41,590 nucleotides of DNA from an uncultured Selenomonadales bacterium. Lineage in GTDB: Bacteria; Bacillota; Negativicutes; Selenomonadales; Selenomonadaceae. This document shows positions 1 through 8,216 of the stretch, one piece after another; the stretch's first letter is position 1, and every line of letters begins with the position of its first letter. Below the pieces are notes generated by a model. It searched no databases, had not been told where the DNA came from, and was given only the letters and a program-made list of their open reading frames with translations. The stretch spans positions 1-41,590 of the forward strand of contig CAMJMR010000021.1 of assembly GCA_946407095.1 (NCBI GenBank), in the 5' to 3' direction. The translations under genes and the position numbers were made by a program.

Positions 1-18
1 ATCTGTTAATTCATATGC

Positions 19-70
19 CATTTTGTTTCACCCGAAATATATTTTATCACTTTTTATCCACAGTCCCTAG
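19..70. repeat. 52-bp inverted repeat, left copy
   Basis: These 52 bases are the reverse complement of the last 52 bases of the window (41539-41590) with two mismatches. The repeat includes a CTAG at its inner edge, where a hairpin repeat begins on this side and the CTAG duplication of a MITE lies on the other side. Its A/T-rich part looks promoter-like when read outward. Both window ends lying in the same repeat is what is expected if an assembly stopped in a multicopy sequence. Confidence 0.85.
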
Positions 71-73
71 AAT

Positions 74-232
74 CTACTTTCTTTCACCGAGGAAAGAAAG
101 TAGCAAAGAAACTCGCCTCGCGGGGGCGGCAACCGACCACCGCCGAAACGCCCGCGTCCGAGTCAGCCGTTTGTGCCGGCAAAGAAACATCCATGTTTCT
201 GTTGCCGGCGGCCGCCATCCCTGGCGGCCTCT
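74..232 (+). repeat. Multi-hairpin repeat, copy R1
   Basis: Member of the hairpin repeat family. Hairpin 1 pairs CTACTTTCTTT with AAAGAAAGTAG and is followed by CAAAGAAAC. A long central hairpin (about 174-208) pairs GCCGGCAA-AGAAACAT with ATGTTTCT-G-TTGCCGGC. The last hairpin pairs GGCCGCCA with TGGCGGCC just before CTC. I see no credible gene inside it; the open frames that cross it are accidental. Confidence 0.85.
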
Positions 233-263
233 GCCTCCTGAAACCTATTCGTTGATTGAAAGC

Positions 264-292
264 TTGATTAACCGCCACGGCAACGATACAAT
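264..292 (+). promoter_or_regulatory. Predicted promoter of the RTX-like gene
   Basis: TTGATT (264-269) and TACAAT (287-292) are separated by 17 bases and lie about 55 bases upstream of the start codon at 347. This is a sigma-70-type match found by eye. Confidence 0.4.
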
Positions 293-346
293 CATAATCG
301 ACGGCGACAGCCGCATCGCAAACCACTCGAAAGGACGGATTAAATT

Positions 347-1222
347 ATGGCGACAATCTCCAACACCTACACCAATTACTTGAACGGCACCGACCAAGCC
401 GATTTGATTTACAACTACGTCCCCGCCTACATTCACGCGCGCGACGGCAACGACCAAATCTCAAATGCCGCGCAGGTTGCCTTCATTAACGGCGACGACG
501 ACAACGACGCGATTGTCAACTACGCGGGCTTTTCGCAAGTGTACCTTGACGGCGGCGAAGACAACGACACCATAATCAACGCGGGCAGCGGCGCGGCCAC
601 GCTTTACGGCGGCTACGACGTCGACGATTACACCAGCGACAACGACGTTTTGGTCGGCAGTCCCTACGCCACGGACGTTTTCCTTGTCGGCGAGTATTGC
701 GGCTATGACGTGATTCAAAACTACGAATACAACGACATCATCCTTTGCGCCACCACGAGCGGCTATCCCCCCGTTGCTTTCGTTCAAGGCTTTGACGTCG
801 TCGTTCAAGGTTACGGCATGACGGTTATCGTGCAGGGCGCGGCGTTCAAGCCCTTCAACTTCGGCTACATGAACTCTTATGGCGGCGTCACTTGGGACAC
901 GGCGCAAGATGTCGGCGACAACCTTTGGGGCAACAAGGGCATCGTTGCGACTGCGGGCGCGGACGAACTTTTCGTCAGCGGCTTCGACGGCCAAAGCGAA
1001 ATGATTTTCGGAGCCGCGCAGGACGATACGATTAATCTTGGCGACGCGACCTTGAACGATATCGTTGCGACCGCCGTCAATGAAAACGCCATTGCCGTCA
1101 CGTTCCGCACGGGCGAGAGCGCGCTTGTTGCGACGACGGAAAATCTTTCCCCGACCTTCAAGCTTGCGGGCGGCGAAAGCTACATTTACAACCGCGCGGC
1201 AGGTGCTTGGCAACAAAAATAA
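347..1222 (+). CDS. RTX-like acidic repeat protein
   Basis: A 291-residue acidic protein with glycine/aspartate-rich repeats in the first third: ARDGNDQI, NGDDDNDAI and LDGGEDNDTI occur about 20 residues apart (residues 31-75). These resemble the calcium-binding nonapeptide repeats of RTX proteins, though looser than the GGxGxDxUx consensus. A second related stretch, with GADELFVSG and AQDDTINLGD, lies near residues 205-230. There is no N-terminal signal peptide. RTX proteins normally leave by a type I system that reads the C-terminus. The start is supported by AAAGGA upstream and a promoter-like pair at 264-292. The gene stands alone and converges on ybaK. The role is unknown; a secreted, calcium-binding or adhesive surface protein is an inference. 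Confidence 0.7.
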   Translation: MATISNTYTNYLNGTDQADLIYNYVPAYIHARDGNDQISNAAQVAFINGDDDNDAIVNYAGFSQVYLDGGEDNDTIINAGSGAATLYGGYDVDDYTSDNDVLVGSPYATDVFLVGEYCGYDVIQNYEYNDIILCATTSGYPPVAFVQGFDVVVQGYGMTVIVQGAAFKPFNFGYMNSYGGVTWDTAQDVGDNLWGNKGIVATAGADELFVSGFDGQSEMIFGAAQDDTINLGDATLNDIVATAVNENAIAVTFRTGESALVATTENLSPTFKLAGGESYIYNRAAGAWQQK

Positions 1223-1243
1223 ATTTCGTCTTTTGCAAACAAA

Positions 1244-1274
1244 AAACCCGCTTCCGTTTTGGAGGCGGGTTTTA
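1244..1274. terminator. Terminator between convergent genes
   Basis: AAAACCCGCTTCC, a short loop, then GGAGGCGGGTTTT forms a G/C-rich hairpin with A and T runs on either side, so it can serve both the RTX-like gene and ybaK, which converge here. Confidence 0.85.
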
Positions 1275-1287
1275 CTTTTGAGCGAGT

Positions 1288-1779
1288 TCATTGCGGGCAG
1301 ATTAAGCCTTCGACGACGGTGGCGTTGACTGCCCTAATCAAGTCTTGCGGCGCGAGGACGAGCTGCATACCGCGAAGACCTGCGCTGATTGAAATTTTTT
1401 CTTGAGCAAGGGCGCGGCTGTCGAGGAAGACGGGATAATTTTTCTTCGCGCCCAAAGGCGAACAGCCTCCGCGTATGTAGCCCGTCAACGGCAAAAGTTC
1501 TTTCAAGGCAATCATTTCGACGGATTTGTTGCCGCTTGCCTTCGCCAACGCCTTCAAGTCGAGTTCTTCGCCGCCGCCGATGACCGCCATGATTATTCCC
1601 GTCTTATCGCCGCGCGCCACCAGCGTCTTGAAAATCGTTTCGATATCAAGCCCCGTCACTTGCGCGACGTGCACCGCCGACAAATCGCTTTCGTCGACGG
1701 GATAAGTCTTAATTTCGTAGCCGATGCCCAGCCCGTCAAGGATTCGGGCGGCGTTGGTCTTTTTGAGTTTCTTGCTCAT
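1288..1779 (-). CDS. ybaK: Cys-tRNA(Pro)/Cys-tRNA(Cys) deacylase YbaK
   Basis: A 163-residue protein of the YbaK/EbsC family, which hydrolyses cysteine mischarged onto tRNA(Pro) in trans to prolyl-tRNA synthetase. The length and landmarks fit: TNAARILDGLGI at the N-terminus, the KTLVARGD strand, and the conserved GYIRGGCSPLGAKK block near residues 100-113. Its ATG overlaps the deoD stop by four bases (ATGA), so it is probably translated by coupling as the last gene of folD-deoD-ybaK. Nothing is unusual in the sequence. Confidence 0.92.
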   Translation of the reverse strand: MSKKLKKTNAARILDGLGIGYEIKTYPVDESDLSAVHVAQVTGLDIETIFKTLVARGDKTGIIMAVIGGGEELDLKALAKASGNKSVEMIALKELLPLTGYIRGGCSPLGAKKNYPVFLDSRALAQEKISISAGLRGMQLVLAPQDLIRAVNATVVEGLICPQ

Positions 1780-2519
1780 TGAATAATCGTCTCCAGCGCG
1801 ATTTTAATCATGTCGTTGAAGGCAGATTCGCGCTCCTTGGTCGAGCAACGTTCTCCGCGCCACAAGTCGTCGCTGACCGTGAAAATCGCCAAAGCTTGAA
1901 CCTGCGCGGCGGCGGCGTGGAGATATAATGCCGCGCTTTCCATTTCGACAGCCAAAATCCCGTAACGGCGCAGTTTGTCGTTGAAGGTGTTCTTGCCGTC
2001 GCCGAAGGTGCCGTTCGGGTCGTCGTAGTCGTTGTAAAACAAATCGGTGCAGATGACGTTGCCGACTTTGACGGGCAAGCTCAAAGCCTCCGCTGTGTCG
2101 ACTGCCTTGCGAAGCAAATCGAAATCGGCAAGCAACGAATAATTAATCGCGCCGCCGAAGACTTGATTAACGATTGAAGAGTCCGTCGAAGAGCCTTGGG
2201 CAATCAGCACGTCACGCAGGCGAATGTTTTCATTCATGCCGCCGCACGTCCCGACGCGTATCAATTTCTTCGCGCCGAAAACTTCAATCAACTCGTGCAA
2301 GTAAATCGAAATGGAGGGAATGCCCATACCCGTCGCCTGGACGGAAACGCGCTCGCCCTTGTAGGTGCCCGTGAAGCCGAAAATATTTCTTATGGCGGTG
2401 TATTGGTGCACGTCGCTCAAAAAGTTTTCGGCAATGATTTTGGCGCGGACAGGGTCGCCGGGCAACAGGACGCGCTCAGCAACCTCGCCGACTTCCGCCG
2501 CAATGTGTATGCTCGCCAT
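1776..2519 (-). CDS. deoD: Purine nucleoside phosphorylase DeoD-type
   Basis: A 247-residue cytosolic enzyme that phosphorolyses purine (deoxy)nucleosides to base and (deoxy)ribose 1-phosphate. The sequence shows the hexameric DeoD signature: LPGDPVRAK near the N-terminus, GMGIPSISIYLHEL for phosphate and base binding, VGTCGG, and the sugar-binding MESAALY near residue 190. The last part carries SDDLWRGE. A strong GAGGAGGAGG site precedes the ATG. It lies 34 bases downstream of folD and overlaps ybaK, so the three are probably one operon. Normal length and complete. Confidence 0.95.
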   Translation of the reverse strand: MASIHIAAEVGEVAERVLLPGDPVRAKIIAENFLSDVHQYTAIRNIFGFTGTYKGERVSVQATGMGIPSISIYLHELIEVFGAKKLIRVGTCGGMNENIRLRDVLIAQGSSTDSSIVNQVFGGAINYSLLADFDLLRKAVDTAEALSLPVKVGNVICTDLFYNDYDDPNGTFGDGKNTFNDKLRRYGILAVEMESAALYLHAAAAQVQALAIFTVSDDLWRGERCSTKERESAFNDMIKIALETIIQ

Positions 2520-2552
2520 AAATTTTCCTCCTCCTCAAGCCCGCGCAGAAAA

Positions 2553-3422
2553 TCACGCACGCCCTTCAAGTTGAAGCTTGGCCGCCTTGACGACGTTTTT
2601 CATCAGCATGGCAACCGTCAGCAAGCCGACGCCGCCGGGTACGGGTGTTATCGCGCCCGCAATCTCAACCGCCGCATCGAAGTCGACATCGCCGACAAGC
2701 TTTTTCGGCGCAATGCGATTGATGCCCACGTCGATAACCGTCGCGCCGGGGCGAATCATATCAGCCGTAACCAGTTTGGGCTTGCCCGACGCCGCTACCA
2801 AAATTTCTCCTTCGCGCGCCACTTCCGCAAGATTTTTCGTGTGCGTGTGGCAGATCGTAACCGTCGCGTGCCGCGCCATAAGCAAATGCAACAGCGGCTT
2901 GCCGACGATATTGCTCCGCCCGATTATCACGGCGCGCTTGCCGTCAATCTCAATGCCCGCAAGGTCAAGCATCTCAATGCAACCTGCAGGCGTGCACGGC
3001 ACCAGCGCGGGCGTCCCGATAACCAACTTGCCGACGTTGACGGGGTGAAATCCGTCGACATCCTTTAGCGGGTCAATGCGATTCAAAATTTCGTCCGAAT
3101 GCGCTTTAATCGCGGCGGGCAACGGTAACTGCACCAAAATCCCGTGAACGTTCGGATTTGCGTTAAGCTCGTCAATCTTGGCAAGCAGAGCGTCTTTGGT
3201 CGTGTCTTCGGGCAGTGCCACGACTTCCGAAACAATTCCCAGCTCCTCGCAGGTTTTGTGCTTGTTGCGAACGTAGACTTGCGACGCGGGATTTTCTCCG
3301 ACGATTATCACCGTCAAGCCGGGCGTCACGCCGAAATTTTTCTTCAGCTCCTCGACTTGCGCCCGCGCAGAGTCTTTTATCTTCGCCGCGAATTCTTTTC
3401 CGTACAAAATTCTTGCCGACAT
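2553..3422 (-). CDS. folD: Bifunctional methylenetetrahydrofolate dehydrogenase/cyclohydrolase FolD
   Basis: A 289-residue enzyme that interconverts 5,10-methylene-, methenyl- and 10-formyl-tetrahydrofolate with NADP. Seen are VGENPASQVYVRNKHKTCEE, which holds the catalytic Tyr and Lys, QLPLPA, the NADP-binding GRSNIVGKP, and PVPGGVGLLTVAMLM near the C-terminus. The open frame extends 22 codons further upstream, but those codons run into repeat DNA. The ATG at 3422 has GGAGG eight bases before it and gives the family's usual length, so I start there. First gene of the folD-deoD-ybaK set. Confidence 0.95.
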   Translation of the reverse strand: MSARILYGKEFAAKIKDSARAQVEELKKNFGVTPGLTVIIVGENPASQVYVRNKHKTCEELGIVSEVVALPEDTTKDALLAKIDELNANPNVHGILVQLPLPAAIKAHSDEILNRIDPLKDVDGFHPVNVGKLVIGTPALVPCTPAGCIEMLDLAGIEIDGKRAVIIGRSNIVGKPLLHLLMARHATVTICHTHTKNLAEVAREGEILVAASGKPKLVTADMIRPGATVIDVGINRIAPKKLVGDVDFDAAVEIAGAITPVPGGVGLLTVAMLMKNVVKAAKLQLEGRA

Positions 3423-3442
3423 CTTATCAACCTCCAAAAAGC

Positions 3443-3470
3443 AACGTGACGGCCGCTTTAAAAGCGGCGA
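3443..3470 (-). repeat. Hairpin end of a GGCTAG-type repeat upstream of folD
   Basis: Contains GCAACGTGACG next to the palindrome GCCGCTTTAAAAGCGGC. The same two hairpin types end the GGCTAG elements at 11895-11990, 38012-38116 and 10378-10477. No GGCTAG end is recognisable, so this is probably a remnant. It sits just before the folD ribosome binding site. Confidence 0.55.
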
Positions 3471-3522
3471 AACAGACAGCGCGGTCAACCGCTCACGACT
3501 TCAATCAATCGCCGCGTAATTA

Positions 3523-3686
3523 GAGGCCGCCCAAGGATGGGCGGCCGTCCGCCGACGCTTTTGCGTGATGCAAAAACCGTCGGCGCGAGCACGCTGAAAA
3601 TATCGAACGGCGCGGGTAACGACCCTTCGCCCCTGCGAGGCACCTTTTTCTTTGCTACTTTCTTTTGGGTGTGCAAAAGAAAGTAG
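3523..3686 (-). repeat. Multi-hairpin repeat, copy R2 (inverted)
   Basis: Reverse-orientation copy of the family. Read on the minus strand it runs from CTACTTTCTTTT, GCACACCC, AAAAGAAAGTAG and CAAAGAAA through a central hairpin pairing GCCGACGGTTTTTGC with GCAAAAGCGTCGGC, to a last hairpin pairing GGCCGCCC with GGGCGGCC. It is close to R7 in hairpin 1. It fills most of the 320-base gap between ugd and folD; no gene is seen there. Confidence 0.85.
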
Positions 3687-3745
3687 TTAATAAAAATAAA
3701 TTTCATCGAAAAGCTGAATCGAAGGGACGCGCCCGCCGACAACAC

Positions 3746-4981
3746 CTAATCACGCTTGAACAAGTCGCGGGTGTAAACTTTATCTTTCACGTCATCCAGT
3801 TCGGGCTCGTAGCGGTTGGCGATAATGCAACGGCTCAAGCGTTTGAACTCGGCAACGTCATTGACGACGCGGCTCCCGAAAAACGTCGAACCGTCGGGCA
3901 AAGTCGGCTCATAGACGATAACCGTCACGCTCTTGGCCTTGATGCGCTTCATTATCCCTTGAATCGACGATTGGCGGAAATTATCGCTACCGGTCTTCAT
4001 GGCAAGCCGCCACACTCCGACGATAATTTCATTCTCGCGCTCGACGGAAAAATCTTCGCCGTCAACGTAAGTGCCCGTCCGCTCCAATATCCTCGACGCA
4101 ATAAAATCTTTTCGCGTGCGGTTGCTGGTGACTATCGCCTCAATCAGATTTTCGGGCACGTCTTGATAGTTAGCAAGCAGTTGCTTGGTATCCTTGGGCA
4201 AGCAGTAGCCGCCGTAGCCGAACGAAGGATTATTGTATTGGTCGCCGATTCGCGGGTCGTAGCAAATGCCCTTGATGATATCGCGCGTGTTCAAGCCCTT
4301 GAGCTCGGCGTAGGTGTCAAGCTCGTTGAAGTAGGCCACTCGCAGGGCAAGGTAGGTGTTGGCGAAGAGCTTAACCGCCTCTGCCTCGGTCGTGCCCATT
4401 ATCAACGTAGGGATATCCTTTTTAAGCGCGCCCTCCCGCAACAGAGCGGCGAACTCCTCGGCAACTTCAACCTGCGCGGCGTCGTTGTTGATGCCGACGA
4501 TGATTCGCGAAGGGTAAAGGTTATCGTAAAGAGCTTTGGACTCGCGCAAGAATTCGGGGCTGAACAAAATTTTTTCGGTAGCGTACTCCTTGCGCACGGC
4601 ATTGACGAAGCCGACGGGCACTGTGCTTTTGATGACCATGTAAGCTCGCGAACCCGAAGCGATGACCTGTTCGATGACGGAATGGACGGCCGATGTGTCG
4701 AAAAAATTTTTTCGCGGGTCGTAGTTGGTCGGCACGGCGATAATCACGAAATCGGCCGCCGCGTAGGCGTCATTGCCCTCGGTGGTGGCCGTCAAGTCAA
4801 GTTCGCGCTCTGCGAAAAATTTTTCAATGTACTCGTCGCGAATGGGCGAACGGCGATTATTGACGGCGTCGACTCTCTCCTTGGACACGTCGACGGCAAG
4901 CACGCGATTATTTTGCGCCAACAACGTTGCCAACGACAGCCCGACGTAGCCGAGCCCGGCAACTGCGATTGTCTTATTCAA
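3746..4981 (-). CDS. ugd: UDP-glucose 6-dehydrogenase
   Basis: A 411-residue NAD-dependent enzyme making UDP-glucuronate for capsule, lipopolysaccharide or other surface sugars. Landmarks: Rossmann GLGYVGLS (residues 9-16), STVPVG (119-124), SPEFLRES (141-148), the catalytic-site lysine in [10 protein letters not shown], and the catalytic cysteine at about 260 in [11 protein letters not shown]. The start chosen is the TTG at 4981, which follows GGAGGAG by seven bases and puts the Rossmann strand right at the N-terminus. The longer frame to 5071 would add 30 poor residues partly from repeat DNA. It stands between two repeat copies. Its surface-sugar role fits the glycosyltransferases elsewhere in the window. 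Confidence 0.93.
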   Translation of the reverse strand: MNKTIAVAGLGYVGLSLATLLAQNNRVLAVDVSKERVDAVNNRRSPIRDEYIEKFFAERELDLTATTEGNDAYAAADFVIIAVPTNYDPRKNFFDTSAVHSVIEQVIASGSRAYMVIKSTVPVGFVNAVRKEYATEKILFSPEFLRESKALYDNLYPSRIIVGINNDAAQVEVAEEFAALLREGALKKDIPTLIMGTTEAEAVKLFANTYLALRVAYFNELDTYAELKGLNTRDIIKGICYDPRIGDQYNNPSFGYGGYCLPKDTKQLLANYQDVPENLIEAIVTSNRTRKDFIASRILERTGTYVDGEDFSVERENEIIVGVWRLAMKTGSDNFRQSSIQGIMKRIKAKSVTVIVYEPTLPDGSTFFGSRVVNDVAEFKRLSRCIIANRYEPELDDVKDKVYTRDLFKRD

Positions 4982-5040
4982 AACGAATCTCCTCCTTATC
5001 GCGACAACCATAGCAAAAATATTTCGGCTTGTCAAAGCTT

Positions 5041-5249
5041 GCCCTTTCTTCCCGCGCAAAAAAGGCCTCATAGAATCATTTTGTTTAGGATCTACTTTTT
5101 CTTTGTTCGGTCAAAGACCCGCTTAAAAAGCGGGGGAACAGTGTGGACGCGGCATCCTCCCTTAATCCGTTGACGAGTTTCAACGCGCTATCTGGATGCA
5201 ACGTTCACGTTGCTTTCTGTTGCCGGCGTCGCCCGTCCATGGGCGCCTC
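5041..5249 (+). repeat. Multi-hairpin repeat, copy R3 (variant)
   Basis: Starts with GCCCTTTCTTCCCGCGCAA and TCTCATAGAATCATT-like sequence shared with R5, followed by GTTTAGGATCTAC shared with R8. The right arm of hairpin 1 is lost and replaced by CCCGCTTAAAAAGCGGG. The central hairpin pairs GCAACGT with ACGTTGC, and the last pairs GGCGCCC-type arms. A sequence like a right terminal repeat, TTTGCCAACAAGCCC, follows near 5270-5284. Nothing gene-like is visible in 4982-5356 apart from this repeat and the folE2 ribosome binding site. Confidence 0.75.
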
Positions 5250-5356
5250 AAAAGCAAGTTCCGCGGCGAATTTGCCAACAAGCCCTGGTTCCTTGTTCCT
5301 TGTTCCTTTTTTTGATATCATAGGCAAAAATTCAACACAATTCGGAGACAGCATTC

Positions 5357-6151
5357 ATGACAGACGTACAAAACCAGCCCGACGCACGCGGTATCAAAAT
5401 ACAGAGGACAGGCGTCACGGAGGTGTTCCTGCCGTTTTTTATTTCGGACGGCGGAAAAATTCAGCAAGTCACGGCGAAAATCCGATTCACGGTCGCATTG
5501 GCGGACAATTTGCGCGGCACGCACATGAGCCGCTTAATGGAAATTTTGACGGCTTGGACGCGCCGCCCGCTGACAATCGCCGATGTCGAAAAAATTTTGC
5601 TCGAAGCGCACGAAAAACTTTCCACGGACTTCGCGGCGATAACTTTGGCATTCAAGCTCTTTACGGAAAAAATTTCGCCCGTCTCGTCGAAGGTGTCCCT
5701 AAGCGCGGTCGATTGCCAATTCGAGGCGTCATTGCGGCTCGGTGCCCGCATGAAGTTCACCTTGGGCTTGAGCGTGCCGTTTACGTCGCTTTGCCCGTGC
5801 AGCAAAGAAATTTCGGACTTCGGCGCGCACAATCAGCGCTCGCTTTGTCGCGTGAAGCTGACGTTCGCCGACGCCGACAAATTGGACGCCGTGAACATTG
5901 AGCGATTGATACGGCTGATTGAGGCGCAGGGCTCGGCGGAAGTGTTCCCGTTGCTTAAGCGCGAAGATGAAAAATTCATAACGGAGGCGGCGTATTGCAA
6001 TCCGAAGTTCGTCGAAGACATTTTGCGCGATGTGGTGACGGCTCTGCGCGGCGAGGAAAATCTTTCGGCGATGGCGGTCGAGTGCGAGAACTTTGAATCA
6101 ATTCACAGCCACAACGCCTTTGCCGCACACGAAGAAACTTTTGGAGGCTAG
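5357..6151 (+). CDS. folE2: GTP cyclohydrolase FolE2 (type IB)
   Basis: A 264-residue FolE2-family enzyme converting GTP to 7,8-dihydroneopterin triphosphate for folate and queuosine-type pathways; the family works with metals other than zinc. Seen are GTHMSRLME (54-62), CPCSKEIS with the active-site cysteine near 146-148, GAHNQR (156-161) and SIHSHNAFA near the end. GGAG precedes the ATG. The last 12 codons exist in a second copy at 6240-6275 beyond a GGCTAG repeat, and the TAG stop is itself part of GGCTAG. It leads the run folE2, P1 peptidase, phosphorylase. Confidence 0.95.
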   Translation: MTDVQNQPDARGIKIQRTGVTEVFLPFFISDGGKIQQVTAKIRFTVALADNLRGTHMSRLMEILTAWTRRPLTIADVEKILLEAHEKLSTDFAAITLAFKLFTEKISPVSSKVSLSAVDCQFEASLRLGARMKFTLGLSVPFTSLCPCSKEISDFGAHNQRSLCRVKLTFADADKLDAVNIERLIRLIEAQGSAEVFPLLKREDEKFITEAAYCNPKFVEDILRDVVTALRGEENLSAMAVECENFESIHSHNAFAAHEETFGG

Positions 6152-6239
6152 AAATGCGCAAGCATTTCGTTTCGACGCGGCGATAATGTTTAAGGCACGA
6201 GTGGCGCGGCGCGCTATCCGGATGCAACGTCACGTTGCC
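6146..6239 (+). repeat. GGCTAG repeat element E1
   Basis: Begins GGCTAG, overlapping the folE2 stop. A short hairpin pairs AAATGC with GCATTT, then comes a variable middle, and it ends in the hairpin GCAACGTCACGTTGC. Directly after it (6240-6275) lies a second, partly recoded copy of the folE2 C-terminal codons. Other members are at 10378-10477, 11895-11990 and 38012-38116. Confidence 0.8.
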
Positions 6240-6275
6240 GCCTTTGCCAGTCATGAAGAAACTTTTGGAGGGTGA
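6240..6275 (+). pseudogene. Duplicate of the folE2 3' end
   Basis: Twelve codons matching 6116-6151. Read in its own frame it gives AFASHEETFGG and TGA, against AFAAHEETFGG and TAG in the gene. The nucleotide changes are GCA/AGT, CAC/CAT, GGC/GGG and the stop. Its GGAGGG is the ribosome binding site of the next gene, so this copy is probably the ancestral folE2 tail still serving that gene. Confidence 0.75.
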
Positions 6276-6278
6276 ATC

Positions 6279-7319
6279 ATGAACTTGAAACGATTGATTG
6301 TCTGCAGTCTTATGCTTTTGATGACGTGCGGCGGTTCCGCGCAGGCTTACGACTTAAAGGAAATTTCTTTGCGCGAATTCGATAACGTGTGGTTCGGCAA
6401 CGCGCAGGACGACAAAGCCAAAACCGGAGTGACGGTCGCCATTTTCCCTGACGGAGCCCGCGCAGGTGTCGATATAAGCGGCGGCTGTCCCGCGTCACGT
6501 GAAATGCCCGTCATTTTGCCGACGACTGCGCCCACGCCCGTCAACGCGATTGTTTTGGCGGGCGGCTCGGCTTACGGCTTGGCGGCGGCTGACGGCGTGA
6601 TGACTTGGCTTGAGGAAAACCAAATCGGCTTCGACACGGGCTCGGCGCTTGTTCCTATCGTCGTGCAAAGTGACATTTACGATTTGACTTACGGCAGCGC
6701 GAAAGTTCGTCCCGATGCCAAAATGGGTCGTGCGGCTTGCGAAGCGGCGAAGTTGCGCAGGGAAATTAAAAGCGGTTCTTTCGGAGCGGGCACGGGCGCG
6801 ACGGTCGGCAAGCTCGGCGGAATGGCGCGCGCCATGAAGTCGGGCTTGGGCGTCTATGCCGTTGAAGTCGGCGGCTTGAAAGTTGCCGCGCTGGTCGTCG
6901 TCAATGCGATAGGCGACGTTTACGACGAACGCAACGGTCAAAAAATCGCGGGGCTCTTGACTGCCGACAGAAAACATTTCGCCGATTCGTGCGCCGAACT
7001 TTACAAGCTGACGACGAAAACCGATTCGTTCAATCGCCAAAACACGACGATAGGCATAATTATCACCAACGGCAACTTCGACAAGGCGCAACTGACGAAA
7101 ATCGCCGCGATGACGCAAAACGCCTACGCCCGCTCAATTAAGCCCGTCGGGACGTTATTTGACGGCGATACGATTTACGCGGCGTCGGTCGGCGATGTCC
7201 CTGCCGATTTGAACATGGTCGGGACGCTTGCCGCCGAAGTTATGTCTGAAGCGATTCGCCGTGCCGTCGAGAGTTCACGCCTTGACGATGCCGAATATCT
7301 CAAGCACATTCGCCGCTAA
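6279..7319 (+). CDS. Secreted P1-family (DmpA-like) peptidase
   Basis: A 346-residue protein with a signal peptide (hydrophobic residues 6-20, likely cut after AQA). The rest fits the P1/S58 family of self-cleaving Ntn aminopeptidases: an N-terminal GVTVAIFPDGARAGVDISGG block, the LAGGSAYGLAAADGVM segment (93-108), SFGAGTGATVGK (167-178), and a late RQNTTIGIIIT stretch where Thr256 would become the nucleophile after autocleavage. The family releases N-terminal or D/beta-amino acids from small peptides; the exact substrate is not readable here. Its ribosome binding site lies in the duplicated folE2 tail. It is followed after 27 bases by an MTA-phosphorylase-like gene. Confidence 0.88.
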   Translation: MNLKRLIVCSLMLLMTCGGSAQAYDLKEISLREFDNVWFGNAQDDKAKTGVTVAIFPDGARAGVDISGGCPASREMPVILPTTAPTPVNAIVLAGGSAYGLAAADGVMTWLEENQIGFDTGSALVPIVVQSDIYDLTYGSAKVRPDAKMGRAACEAAKLRREIKSGSFGAGTGATVGKLGGMARAMKSGLGVYAVEVGGLKVAALVVVNAIGDVYDERNGQKIAGLLTADRKHFADSCAELYKLTTKTDSFNRQNTTIGIIITNGNFDKAQLTKIAAMTQNAYARSIKPVGTLFDGDTIYAASVGDVPADLNMVGTLAAEVMSEAIRRAVESSRLDDAEYLKHIRR

Positions 7320-7346
7320 ATCACTTCGCGTTGAGGAGATGAGCTT

Positions 7347-8165
7347 ATGAACATTCCGAGCGTCGACTTCGCGATAATCGGCGGGTCGGGCACGCTTAGC
7401 AGCGACTTCCCGAAAAATGCGGGCGCGGACGTTTTGGCGGACAATCTTTTTTTCGAGACGCCTTACGGGCAAAGTCCGGCCTTGCGCCTGTGCGCTGTCG
7501 ACGGGATAAAATTTTTGGCTTGCAAAATGCACGGCTGGCGCAGCGGCGTCACCCGCGCAGATTCTTCGCGGCAAATCTTCTGGACGTTCAGAGAGGCGGG
7601 CGTCAAAAGGATTTTGTCCGAAAGCGGCGTCGGCACCGTCAATCGCCTGCTTAATCCGCGCGATTTGCTTATCCCCGATGATTATCTTGACTTGTCGACA
7701 CGCAAAGACGTTCAGCTTGACGGGCGGTACTTGCTGATTATGCGAGACGCCCTTTGCCCGCAACTGCGCGGAAATCTTTTGACGGCGGCGAAAAAATTTT
7801 ACAGCGGCAGAATTTTCGAGCGAGGCATCTGCGCGGTCACGGACGGTCGCCACTTCGAGAGCCCCGCCGAAATCGCCATGCTAAAAGGCCACGCCGATAT
7901 CGTCAGCCAAAGTCTTGCGCCCGAAGTCTACCTTGCGCGGGAAATCGGCGCGTGCTATGCAAATCTGTCATTCGTCGTCAATTACGGAGAGGGCATCCGC
8001 GTCTGGTCGCACGAGGTCATGAAGGAAATTTTTTTCGACGACGCAAAGCTTATCGGAGACATTCTGCTTGACGCGCTGAAGCATACGCCCGCCGACGAAA
8101 GAACTTGCCAATGTCGCGCCCTTCGCAAGGAGACGCTGCTCAAAGAAATTTACGACGCCGAATAA
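7347..8165 (+). CDS. 5'-Methylthioadenosine/purine nucleoside phosphorylase family protein
   Basis: A 272-residue protein of the PNP/MTAP fold. It opens with the phosphate-binding FAIIGGSGTL and later shows ESGVGTVNRLLNPRDLLIPDDYLD, the active-site-like RHFESPAEIAML (about 170-182), and a C-terminal NYGEGIRVWSHEVM. Family members phosphorolyse methylthioadenosine or purine nucleosides. Substrate-deciding residues cannot be checked by eye, so I leave out the symbol mtnP. GAGGAG precedes the ATG. It ends the folE2-peptidase-phosphorylase run and is followed by a strong terminator. Confidence 0.8.
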   Translation: MNIPSVDFAIIGGSGTLSSDFPKNAGADVLADNLFFETPYGQSPALRLCAVDGIKFLACKMHGWRSGVTRADSSRQIFWTFREAGVKRILSESGVGTVNRLLNPRDLLIPDDYLDLSTRKDVQLDGRYLLIMRDALCPQLRGNLLTAAKKFYSGRIFERGICAVTDGRHFESPAEIAMLKGHADIVSQSLAPEVYLAREIGACYANLSFVVNYGEGIRVWSHEVMKEIFFDDAKLIGDILLDALKHTPADERTCQCRALRKETLLKEIYDAE

Positions 8166-8166
8166 C

Positions 8167-8201
8167 AAAAATCCCCCCGCGCAGGTTGCGGAGGGATTTT
8201 T
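8167..8201. terminator. Bidirectional terminator
   Basis: AAAAATCCCCCCGC pairs with GCGGAGGGATTTTT around a short loop, with A and T runs flanking. It lies between the convergent phosphorylase and hydrolase genes. Confidence 0.85.
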
Positions 8202-8216
8202 GTTTTGCAGTGAAGA

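Noticed and set aside
15-383. 122-codon plus frame at the window start
   Set aside because: It reads through inverted repeat and hairpin repeat DNA and overlaps the supported RTX-like gene start; similar translated junk recurs at every repeat copy.
3665-5173. 502-codon open frame on the plus strand opposite ugd
   Set aside because: It is the mirror of ugd in GC-rich coding DNA. The minus frame has all dehydrogenase motifs and a ribosome site; the plus frame has no recognisable domain and runs through repeats.
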